This document shows positions 39,601 through 51,900 of a stretch of DNA of 64,000 bases, piece after piece. Within the stretch, counting starts at the first letter, position 1. Each line of letters begins with the position of its first letter. Source of the stretch: Halichoerus grypus (Eukaryota > Chordata > Mammalia > Carnivora > Phocidae); the NCBI RefSeq assembly GCF_964656455.1, contig NC_135717.1, positions 153,005,793 through 153,069,792 of the forward strand. Direction: 5' to 3'. A model generated the notes under the pieces. It did not search any database. It was not told the origin of the DNA and was given only the letters and a program-made list of their open reading frames with translations. The position numbers and the translations under genes are program-made.

Positions 39601-42600
39601 CCATACATTTAGACCGTAGCACCTGCACACAGAATCTCTAGACCACGGATGAACGAGCTATCATTCTTTTGCCAAATGTAGGGATGACATGTCTTAGCGG
39701 AAACCCAGCACATTCAGAGTAGCATCCGATTCTGGTGGAGACCAGATGATCTCTGGGCCGTGGGCTGCTTCCTCTGTCATGGAGTCATGCCGCAATTCAT
39801 CTCCTCCCGACATGTTTGAGGGTCCCATCAGAGGTATATTTATGTCCCACAATAAAGATGTGAGACCCTTGGGAACAGAACCATATTAGAAGTCTTTCTT
39901 TATGGTGTTCATGCCATATGAGGCTCTCCACAGTCTATACCCCCCCAAAATGCTTTATGATCTGTAGTCATAAATATTGAATAAAGGTCAAGAAAAAAGA
40001 ATATCAGACTGTAAGACCCCCCCAAAAAAATGTGTCCATGTCCCAGCTGCACCAGCTAATAGCTGCATGGCCTTAGGTAAGTCGCTGGGCTTGGCTGAGC
40101 CTCCAGTGGTCCATCTGTGTGATGAAGAGGGTACTAATTATTATCAGACCAGTAACAGCTGAACTCACAAGTGCCACATGTCACACCGGGTGAGGAGAGT
40201 AACGCTAGCAATCTCTAGTCGTGAAATGGTCCCTGAGGGCCTCTTCTGTGACGGGAACGCAGCGGAGAAGAAAACAGACCCCAGGTTCTGCCTTTGTGGG
40301 GGTTACCTAAAGACACATGGAGTGAAGAAAGTAAATGAAAATGTGTGAGGTGGTGGTGATCGCCATGGAGAAGCATGAAGCAGGGACAGGCAGTGCTGCA
40401 AGGTGTGCAAGGGTGGGCAGCCAAGGTCTGTCTAGGAAGATGACATTTGAGTAAGGACCTCAAGGAGGAGAGGGAGTGAGCCATGGGCTCTCTAGGCTAG
40501 AGGGTTCTAGACCTGCAGGTTGCAAAAGTCTTGAGTCAGGAGCCTGCCTGGTGCATATGAGGAGCAACAAGGATGCCAGTGTGGCTAGAGCAGAGGGAGC
40601 AAGGGGGAATATTCAAGGAGGCTGGAGAGTTACCGGAGGGAGCAAGGAGCCGGGCGCCTGGGTGGCTCAGTCAGTTAAGCATCTGCCTTCAGCTCAGGTC
40701 ATGATCGAGTCCCACATCGAGCTCCCTGCTCAGCGGGGAGTCTGCTTCTCCCTCTGCCCCTCCCCCCTGCTTGTGATCTCTCTCTCTCGCTCACTCTCTC
40801 TCTCTCTCTCTCTCAAATAAATAAATAAAATCTTGGGGAAAAAATTAAAAAAAAAAAAAGGAACATGTGAGCCATTGCGAGGGCTTGGCTTTGAGCTCTG
40901 GGAAGCCACTGGAGAGTTTTGGGAGGACTGCCATGAGCCACTCACTCAAATGATGAAGTACATTTAGTCTTCACGACAACCCTACGAAGAGGCACTATCT
41001 ACATCCCACTTTAGAGATGAGGAAAGTAAGGATGGGATGGCTGAGTTAAACCCCTAGGGCAAAGAGGACTCAATTCTAAAATCTCCAGGTATAGTCCAGT
41101 GCACCTCAGCTGTGACATATCTGAAAATCAAGGCACGGTGAATGTTCTCAATGTGCTCAAGTTCACACAGCCAATCTGCCTGAGCTGGGACTTGAATTCA
41201 TATATCCTACCTAGCTTGTCACCTTTTTGTATCTTGGGGAAAATAATTTGGAGGAAAAAGTGTGTACATAAATATGGCGCCCAGTTCAATTGAGTCTAAT
41301 GACTTTCTGTCCCATTAGGTCAAACTGGGAAACCTGGAGCTCTACGTTGAGCAGGAAACAGTTCCTACCACTTGGTATTTTCTGATTGTGCTTCCCGTCT
41401 TGCTAGTGATTGTCATCTTTGGTAAGTGCCCTGTTTGATTTTGTCAGAGAAATGATTCCCTGGGGCCTCTCGTCAGGCAGGCAGACTCTCAGCTTTCAGG
41501 GGCTGTTTGCCTCAGTTGAGTATTGATGGGTAAAAACCCAAATCACAACTTTGGGAAAGGAATCATAGGTACACGTTGAGGGCTTTCTAACTATTTTTTA
41601 GGATTCCTCATCGATACAAAGCTGGATTGCAAAGATGGCGTCTTGGTGTTTGAGAAATATAGTCCAACTCACTTCCCCAGTACTGTGAATGGCAATTACA
41701 AATCTCCCATTTGCGTTATTCCTTCAGAATTCCTCTGGCATTTTGGACTTTCACAATCTGGTCATCTCCTCCTGCCTTCTCACCTCACCAAACACCACCC
41801 CCTGCTCCCACCCCAGCTCTGCTTTTCCTGGCAGAAGTATGTTTTAGAAGCGTGATTTGTACCATCTATTAAAATATCGCAAGGCTCATCCGAGCACGAT
41901 GATCCCAGGGTGGCTGCTCGCTGGCTGAATCTGGCCCAACAATCTGTTTTGTTTGGCCCGCGCAGCACTTTTTTTTTAAACTGTGAACTAGTTGATGGCA
42001 TTTTAAAATGAGGTGGGTCGCCTATGTTGTACACCTGAAATCAACGTAACATTTGTGTCCGCTGTACTTCAGTTAAAAAAGAAAAAAAAGCTGATTCACA
42101 TTTTTAAAAATATCTCTTGAAAATTTGAAAGCTCTGGATCATTGGATCTCCACTTTTCCATAGCATCGGTTTCCTGGAACTGAATAACAGCAGCCCCTTG
42201 AGAGAGCATGTGGGCACTGGGGTTTTGCTGAAGTCCCCACCACTCCCTGTTGTCTCCACCTGGGCCACGTGACTCATCTGCCTACCTGGTCCCTGTAGCC
42301 ATTTAGTGTGTGACCTGGTTCTGAGCAGCTTTTCATCCAAAGTCTGGTTCCTCTCGTCCATCTCAGAAATAGAACTCCTCTCCACCAACTAAGAGAACAC
42401 TTCACAACGCTCTGTTACTAGTTGCTACTGTTCCCTTCCATGCACTCCTTCATTCATCCATCCCCGCATCCACTTACCTCGTGTCTATGAACACACGTTG
42501 TGTTGCTGATAACTGCGCAAGCCTCCGGAGCTGGACAGCAGGAGGGAAGGCCTGGCCCTTTCTCCTGGCAGGTTCTCAGTCCAGAGAGGGAAAGACTTCT

Positions 42601-45600
42601 GTGTGTGATGAACTGGCCCAATGGAATGAATTCATTTTGCAGAGGCCCTCTTTTGCCCTGCTGATGATCATTTCAGGTATTTTCTTGTGCTGCTTCTCCA
42701 GTTGACCACCCCTGTTCTCTAGCTGGAATCCAGAATTGGGCTGGATACTTTAATAATGTTCTGGCTGGCACTGGCTTCGAGTAAGAAGATTACTTATAAA
42801 TTCTAAATGCTGAGCTCTATTTTGAGAATCTGCTAGTGTTAAGCAGCTGTAGACACCAGTCTCCCCATAGAGTCCTCTCCACTTTGTGACTTACTAGAAG
42901 CCTCTGATCTCTTCCTGTGCCGTGTGTGACTCGCCCCTCCCGTCCCCGCACTGTGTCATAGACTGTTTGTGCTTTTTATGGTGAGGTGGGCTCAGTTTGA
43001 CCCATGGCTTTGGCTTCATCGGTAGCTGCAGAGCCCTTTAAAATTCTCATCCCCTTCTTGCCATGATTCCAAGCCAGCATGTGTGACCAGCAGCTTGAGC
43101 AGGTGTAAAGTGTACAAATATTTAACCCATCTGTCACATCATTAGTGAAAACACGAAGCACCCTGGCCTAGGCCTGCCACCTTCTAAACATCCCCACTGT
43201 GGCTTCCCCTGGAGACGTCAGCCATCAAAAACCCACTGCTGGATGGATGTGGCTGCCTCATTCCCTTTGCCTGCCCTGCGCCCCTGTAGCCTGAAGTGTG
43301 GCCCGAGGAACGCTAACCCCAAATCATGCTCCCGGAGAAAGGGGTTCCGTGGTCACATAAATTTGGAAATCACTGTGCGCCCCATCCTTTTTTGAAGATG
43401 CACAATGCATGTTACGGTGAAGACTGTTGACTTTGTGAAATGGTCCAGTGAAGAACCCTACTGAGTTTTGTTTCCTCCAGGATCATTCGTATCTACTGGT
43501 AGTGGGTCCTTTTATCATGAAGTTGCTGTTAAAGGAGGAAAATCTTTTCCAGAATAATAATGTAGTTGACAGTTGTTGAATATTCTTTTTAAAGAACAAC
43601 TTCTGAATGTTTTCTGTGGGTTGCTTCTTGCAGTCCTCTCAACATCACAGTGAGGTGTGGGCCCTTTGACAGATAAGGCAACCAGGCACAGAGATGCTAA
43701 GGAACTTACTTGAAGTCACACAGCTCATAATTGGCAGAGTGGGGATGTGAACCGAGTACCAAGCCTGTTCAGGGCACTGTCTCAGTTAGAAGCACAGTTA
43801 GAAGCAAGACGAAGTGGGGAAAGAAGCCATGTCCCAGATCCGAGGGTTCATTGTGGACCTCTCCCCATATCAGCCAACTTGATCTATGCAAGTTTGGCTT
43901 ACAGAGCGTGGATCTGTGATTTCCTTCTGCAATTGTGGCTCAGCTTTATTTCTCCAGGGATGTTTAGAAACATTGAAAAAAGAATGGAACAATATCAGCG
44001 GCCTGTGGCTGCAGGGAAACGTGGCTTATTTCATTACTTCTCAGCCAGCTGGGATCTTTGGTTACAAGTGGAGGTTATTTGATTTAGTTTTTACTTTAAG
44101 GTGGGTAGTTTTTTGTTTTCCTGTTGCGCTTTAGCATCTTCCTCTTTAGAGTGTCCCCTCACTGGGAATTTTTCCTTTTATAAATTCCACCTCTTAAATG
44201 CTGTTCTTTCTCTCTCTTCCTCTGTCTCTCTCTCTCTCTGTAAAAGAAATGTCAAGGTTGACTTCGTTTTCCTTTTTGTTTTTGAAGTTAACATGTCAAT
44301 CTGACACTAGATCTCTGTCTCCTCAGCGGCCGTGGGGGTAACCAGGCACAAATCGAAGGAGCTGAGCCGCAAACAGAGCCAACAGCTGGAGCTCCTGGAG
44401 AGTGAGCTCCGGAAAGAGATACGTGATGGTAGGCTCCAAAATTTTATTTGTGGAAAAACAAGCCTTTTTTTATCATCTCTCCCCCCCCCCCCCAAATGGA
44501 GCTGGCCACAGTAATGAGAACTGTTTGTATAATAGAAGACATCTGAGTGGCGGGGTCTAGGCCTGGCTCTGTGTTTATTCCAGCCCTGCTCTGCAGCCAA
44601 CCAAGTAATTATCTCTTGTTTCTTCTTTAATGAAAACCAAGGTCATCCTCCATGTTAGACAAAACAGCAGAAGATCTTATCCATTGTTTGTTGAGTTAAA
44701 ATATTGCTCTTGGGATTCTGTTTTGCAGGCTTTGCTGAGCTGCAGATGGATAAATTGGATGTGGTTGATAGTTTTGGAACTGTTCCCTTCCTTGACTACA
44801 AACATTTTGCTCTGAGAACTTTCTTCCCCGAGGTAAAAGAGCATTGATCATATTCCTAAGGTTGAGTCTTGAATAATAACGAAGGTGCTTGTTGCTGTCG
44901 TCAAAACAGGTGTTTGCTTCCAAGGTGGCTGTAGATAGTGTGCTTGGTGCGAAATAAGGGCTTACGTCTGAGCAGAGCCGGGAGAAGGGTAATTATTAAT
45001 TGGATTGATTAGGGTATAAAGCAGTGATGGGTCACTGACAATTATTCTTTGTCCAGTAACAAAAACCTAGGAGGGACAGAAGTTCAGAGTGGTGATTTTT
45101 GTTTTATTTTACTACCTGTTTAGAGCTGAATTTGTAGTTGGGAAGCAAGCTAGTTCATTTAAAAATCAATAAATTGTGGGCTGGCCAATTTGTTGTGTTT
45201 ATCTGCATGACTTCCACTGCAGCTATTAGATTATTCACTATGATTTCTCAGTTGGAAATGAAAAGTACTATGGGCCGAGAGGGAGGGAGGGAGACATGTA
45301 TAGACTTTGAGTTGATAGCACCCATTTTTAGCAATGTTGAGTTCTTAATGGTTCTCTCCAGCAGTTGTTCTTCTGCTGATCAGTCCATATCATCCTCATT
45401 TAGCAGAAATAGCTGCACGAAATGATTGATTAACCCATCCTGGGACTCCGAGGAGCAGTCTCCTTTAACCCTTTGGGTTTTCGGTCTCGCTCTCTTCTGA
45501 CGCCCCCATCTTCTCCCCTACCCACTCAACCTTCCTCCTTTACACTCCCAAGTCTTGAGCAAAGGGCACTCATCTGCCTGTCATCACCTCCACATCCTGA

Positions 45601-45898
45601 TGCCCCCGCTTCACCATGCTGCCCTTTTTTGTCCAGAACTGGTGACCACAGAGGGACCCAACCTCTGGAACATCAACACAGATGATCATATTTCAGTCTA
45701 GACTTCTAAGCAAAGCCAGGTCAAAACAGAGCTGGTATCACCTTACCAGAAGCTTCTCAGCTACATTTGGCCAGAAGCCTAGAGTTCAGAAACACAGACA
45801 CATGCAGTAAGCAATTTCCAGGTTCTCTATAATTCTAGAAGCAGACACCATGATATGTGATGCTGTGTCTGGAGGTTGGGATACCTCCATAAAACACC

Positions 45899-45946
<48 letters not shown>

Positions 45947-48900
45947 TTATTTATTTATTTAGTCCAAGCCTTACTGTTGTAAATCAAGAAGGCTATAAAT
46001 AAGACTTCAGTTTTTTTGTGCTTGTACAATATACTTTTTTAAACTTCTCCTCCAAGAGTACCAGGCAGCAAGACTTGTATTTGCCACCTCATCTATCCAT
46101 TTCTACAGCAGAACACTACCTAGGGAGGGAGGTCAATTCCCTGAATCAGGATGACTATGCAGGACATCATGAGTCTATTTCTCAGCTATCTGAGATCCCC
46201 ATTAAGAATTTAATAGCAATAAAACAACAGAGATTTCTACCATCAACATGAGGCTTGTGTGGGCTTTTACAGTTAATGATTGCCCTTGAGTGCTGAAGAG
46301 AGTAATCTGTGGCCTGAAAAAGAAATTGTCCTATATTCTAAATTCAGTAATCAAGAGCAAAATAAGTGATGAATGCAAAAGACACTATTGCAAGTTGAGT
46401 GTTTTGAGGGAAAAAAAAAAAATCCCAGGAAAAATGCTATATTATTTTAGAAGAGAGATATAGTTGACCCTTAAACAACACAGGTTTGAACTGCATGGGT
46501 CCACTTATACACGGATTTTTTTTTTCAATAAAACAGTACCGTCCTATAAATGTATGTCCTCTTCCCTATGATTTTATTAATAACATTTTCTTTTCTCCAG
46601 CTTACTCTATTGTAAGAATACAGTATATAATACAGAAAACTTACAAAATATGTGTTAATTGACATACAAAAGATGTGTTCATTGGTAAGGCTTCTGGTCA
46701 GCAGTAGGCAATATATTAGTAGTTAAGTTTTGGGGAAAAGTTACATGCCAATTTTCGACTGCACAGAGGGTCAGCGTCCCTCACCTCCCCCCCCACCCCC
46801 CCGCCGCATTGTTCAAGCCAAACAGACTTAACTCAGGGTTATGAATAATCTTGAACAGCAACTGAGAAAGCCAGGAAAACTGAAGTCAGTAAATGAGAGG
46901 AGTGGAAAAACAGGCATAACTATCAGAACCCTAGCAAGACCTAAGTTAAATTCGAATTTATAATGCAAGATATAGAGGACGGAGGAGCATAGTCTGTGAT
47001 GACAGCACCAGCTGAAATGCTTTCTAGGCTGCAGATCCGTCCTTGTGTCAATTAGGCCCTTTACTGATGGATCAGGAGCCACATCCTCTAGGCCTGGAGG
47101 TCGGCTGGTAGACCGAGAACTTGAGCAGTCAACACCTACCGGACAGCAGTAGACAGAACCAGAGGAAATTGTAGGTTCACAGAGGCCAAGATATTCCCAA
47201 TTCCTGGCTCTGTATCAGTTTTTGGTTCTCCAAAGCCTTCCTTTTCATTGTATTGACTGCATTGTTTTGCTGAAAATAGGAGGAGAAATAAGGGTGAGCA
47301 GGGCATCCTATCTCCTAGAAGAGGGAAATTTAAATGAAAGGAGGAAGGAGCTTTAGAAAACAGGGAGCCATGGTGGCATTTCTCTATTTAAGGTCAGGAC
47401 TCAATCTGTTTAAACTGTCTGTCCATATCAAGTTGGTTCAGCAGAAAAATGTTAGGAACTAGAAAATGCAAACCCAGGGTATGATTTTTCTGCATATTAC
47501 TAAGGGAGAGTATGACCAAAATAGTTTGAGGTCTTCTGCTTAGGCTAACAGATTTGAAACTATAAAGCAAAAATTCTCTGCAGAAGAAATTTACTTTAAC
47601 GAGGTATAAAAATAGCCTAAAGTTTCAAATATTACCCCCAAAAAAGAGGAAGAGAAAAACCTGAATGTTCAAGTTTTTATTTTCATTCTGTTGACTCATT
47701 TAAAGTGTTACTCATGCTTTTAAAATTTAATCCTTTAATTCCAAGAAGACTTATGATACATTAAAAAGGGAAACTCGAATTGAAAAGTCTATATCCAGGA
47801 GCAACATAGCATAGCACATAAAAATAATTGTAGAAGCCAGCAGGACAATAACTTTGTGATCTAGTTTGCCATAAATTAGTGATAAAAGCAATAAACATAG
47901 CTGAGATAGAACTTACTGTGCACGTGTGCATTTTCTTTTCACACCAAGCTTAGGAGATGGGAGTCGGTGGTGTCCTCATTTTGCGGATGAGCAGTGTCAG
48001 GCACAGAGAGGTTACATAACTTGCCCAAAGCCATGTGACCAGTAGGTGCTAAAACCAAGAGTGAAACCCAAGTAATTTGACTCCAGATTTCTAACTTTTA
48101 ACCAACCAGCTCACCCCATCTCCATAACATTGTCTCTTGAGACAGTGGATACTACTAAGCTAAGGCTTGTAAAAACTAATGGACACAACTCAGTATTTAT
48201 CCCGAGAGGGCAAACTGCTTAAGGAGGGGTCTGCACATTCGCATAATCTTCTTTACCACTTCTTTCACTTTTGAGTCTGTTCTTTGAAAGTGTGAGATGC
48301 CTTCCTCTACTAAAAATGGGACTGATGCAATGATAATGATTCTTCTTAGAGGCTTTCAGAATTCACCGGTGCTTCTTGAGAGCTGAATAATTATTTATTA
48401 TGTATTAGAGGATATAAAATGAACATAAGCCCAGGGGCCCTTCAGATTAGCAAACAGTGTCTCTACTTTATTAAAACGGACTTGGGTATTGTAACAAAAA
48501 TACACTATTCATTTCCTTTGGATGTTATGAATAATAAAAGTGTCTCCTTCCTCTCAGTCAGGTGGCTTCACACACATCTTCACTGAAGATATGCATGTAA
48601 GTCTATAAGTTTTCATTTTTAGCCCATGACTGCCTGACTTTCATAGTGTCCTCATTGTCATCATCATCTCCATTATTGAATTTTTGTGAGTTTTTTTGGA
48701 ATCATGGATTCAGTATTAAATCATTGTCTTGGAAAACCCATTGTGGATCTACCTCCTAACTTTAAGTTTCTAATATTATATCATATCATATCATATTCAT
48801 TTTTTTTTCCAGAACAGAGATGCCACTGACAAGAATGAAAGTCTCACAGCTTTGGATGCCCTGATTTGTAATAAAAGTTTCCTTGTTACTGTCATCCACA

Positions 48901-51900
48901 CCCTTGAGAAGCAGAAGAACTTTTCAGTGAAGGACAGGTATTAGTCAATTTATTTACATTTTGAAAGTCTTTAAATAGAGAAAATAAAAACGTGAGCTCC
49001 TTATTTCCAAACTGCAACCTGAACCTGGTATCCACATCCCTTGAAAACGTGGATTTATCCAAAGGCCGTCTGGTCGGGGTCATGAGGCCACGATAGCCCT
49101 ACTTCGGATCACATGACCCCAACATATATTCTGTTTTGAAGACACACACATACACTCCTCCCCCACAAAAAAAGCCCTGAAAAACCCCAACACCAAGAAA
49201 AAACATGAGTCCTGAATCAAAAAAGCAGAAGTGCTATTTTCTATCTTTAAAACACCTAAAAATTTGGGAAAGACATTCACTTCTTGTTTACCACTCTAGT
49301 TTAAAGTCTAAGAGCTGAAAACACATAAAATGTCCTGGGGTGAACACTGGTGCATGGTTTTTATGAATTGAGGACAAAGGTGGTTGACCTAAGACATTAA
49401 AAAAACATACATGCCCACAGGACAGCACCCCACTGCCCCTCAGTTTCCGTGGAAACTCCCATCAGCATCAACTTAGCCATGGCTGATAGTTAACCTCATT
49501 AACCGAGGCTCTTTTTTTATGTGCTTCTTTGTCATCTGTATATCTTCTTTTTTTTCTCTCTCTCAGTTTTATTGAGATGGAATTGGCGTATAGCACTGTA
49601 GAAGTTTAAGGTGTACGGCATAATGATCTTCCTTACACCTAGTGCAAAATGATGACCATAATGAGTTTAGTTAGCATCCATCATCTCATACAGCTACAAA
49701 AAAAAAAAGGAAAAAAATGAACTTTTAAGATTTACTCTCTTGGAACTTTCAAATTATGCAGCAGTGTTAACTGTAGTCACCATGTTATACATTATATCCC
49801 TAGCATTTACTTCTCTTTTAATTGGAAGTTTTTGTATTTTGTCCACCTTCCTCCAACTCCCCCTCCATTCTCCACCTCTGGTAACCACAGATCTGATCTC
49901 TTTTTCCATGAGTTTGGTTATTTTTCTTTTTTTTTTTTTTTTTTTAGATTCCACATATAAGTGAGATCATACAGTATTTGTCTTTCTCTGACTTAATTTA
50001 ACATAATGCCCACAAGATCCATCCATGTTGTCACAAATGGCAAGATTTCATTCTCTTGTGTGGCTGAACAGTATTCTGGTGTGTGTGTGTGTGTGTGTGA
50101 ACACACATATACCACATTTTCTTTATCTGGCCATCTGCTAATGGACAGTTGGGTTGTTTTGATGTCTTGACTATTGTAACCAAGGCTCTATTTTTACATA
50201 GGTGTCTGTTTGCCTCCTTCTTGACCATTGCACTGCAAACCAAGCTGGTCTACCTGACCAGCATCCTGGAGGTGCTGACCAGGGACTTGATGGAACAGTC
50301 CAGTAACATGCAGCCTAAACTCATGCTAAGACGCACGGAGTCTGTGGTAGAAAAACTCCTCACAAACTGGATGTCCGTCTGCCTTTCTGGTTTTCTGCGG
50401 GTAAGTGTCACCTCCCTTGGTAGTGTCAGAGGTAAGACAATAGGTGGTTATTTTTAGCAGATGCTGATGTCTTTGCCAGGATAAGTCCTGAGCACTCCAT
50501 GGTGTCAGCATTTAACCTCTTTTAGACATGGTCCTTCCTAGGAGCACATGGAGGGGAAAATAAAATTGTTTTTGCTGTAACTGGCCTATGCAAATGCAGT
50601 TCATTTAGACTTTTTTCTGTTTTAAACAATTTTATTGCGGTAAGAACAATTAACATGAAACCTCCCCTCTTACCAGATTTTTAAAGGGTGCAAAACGGCG
50701 TTGTTATCTGTAGGCACAATGTTGTACAACAGATTTCTAGAACTTATTTATCTTGTATAACTGAAATTTTATACCATTGACTTTTGAGCCCACCTTGACA
50801 TCATTAATTGACAACCAGAGCCCAGGAAATGTGCTGAGTGGAAGGGGTATTTCAGATATTGAAGAGAACGCAATGCTTGCAGGGTCTCTGAAGCATCTTG
50901 GAAATACCCATTTACCTACTAATACTGGAAGCTAATTAAACTCAGTTCTAACTAGTCATTCCACATTATTCCATTTGTTTAGCAAGTCCCCAAAGAGCCA
51001 CCCATCCTTCGAGTTTCCTTTGTTGGGGTTATTGCATGAATGTGGTTGTAGTCTGATTGAATCTTAAAATTATTTTTGAATGCCAACTTGGCATGGATCC
51101 AGCGGGTAAGGAAGTGGGTCTTGGAGCCCACTGCCTGGTCTGCATCTGGACCCCGTCACTCACTAGAGGAGGCTTCCGCACCTATCTGAGCCTTGGGTTT
51201 ATAACCTGGAGCACTGGAAGAAGACTATCTTAGGGCCGCTCTGAAGCCTAGAGGAGAAAATGGATGCAGTGGCTTAGCACCAAGTAAGCACTCCATAAAT
51301 GTTGACCGGTACTGTTCTAAAATATTAATAGGAGGGGGCGCCTGGGTGGCTCAGTTGGTTAAGCGACTGCCTTCGGCTCAGGTCATGATCCTGGAGTCCC
51401 GGGATCGAGTCCCGCATCGGGCTCCCTGCTCGGCAAGGAGTCTGCTTCTCCCTCTGACCCTCCTCCCTCTCATGCTCTCTGTCTCTCATTCTCTCTCTCT
51501 CAAATAAATAAATAAAATCTTTAAAAAAAAAAAATAAAATAAAATATTAATAGGAGAAGAAGAGTGTTCTGTTGAACCCGATCTTCGTTCAGCCCCTCTG
51601 AGGCCCCGGTACGGAAGGTTCTTATCCTTCTTTAATTTCACCAGCCATCCAGATTCCAGCAAAACTGCATAATTGTGTATTTGTAGCTAGTTCCAAAATC
51701 TAATTAAACTTTGAATAAGATACACTGCTATGCCACAGGTTTTAACAGTGCTACTTAAGTTTAGATCCAAAAGCAGCACTTTAAATAGACTGTGCTTAGT
51801 TTAATGTTTAATGCAATCTTACAAGTAGATGCACAACATTTTTTTTTTTTTTTTTTACCAACGCCTTCCTCTCCCAAGGCACTACCCATTTATTAAGATT

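Larger units (their letters stand above)
39344..41318 (+). other. PLXNC1: PLXNC1 intron, 2.0 kb
   Basis: Contains a Can-SINE and a MIR. The interval 39350-40640 holds nothing recognised; a TTAG/GTAAGT at 40075 is a MIR-like CCTTAGGTAAGTCG and not an exon edge. Confidence 0.9.
41422..44326 (+). other. PLXNC1: PLXNC1 intron, 2.9 kb
   Basis: Contains an L1 3' tip (42005-42092) and a MIR (43620-43790). Nothing else is recognised, including 41430-42000 and 42100-43600. Confidence 0.9.
44833..48557 (+). other. PLXNC1: PLXNC1 intron, 3.7 kb
   Basis: Holds an (AT)n microsatellite, a Tigger-type MITE and a MIR. Nothing is recognised at 44840-45890, 46830-47940 and 48130-48550. Confidence 0.9.

Noticed and set aside
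40060..40095. Cryptic donor CCTTAG/GTAAGT
   Set aside because: The word is a MIR-like CCTTGGGCAAGTC variant and no open exon with an acceptor precedes it.
51335..51410. tRNA gene
   Set aside because: The tRNA-like head belongs to a Can-SINE with CT-rich body, A-tail and target duplication; the same holds for the other copies.
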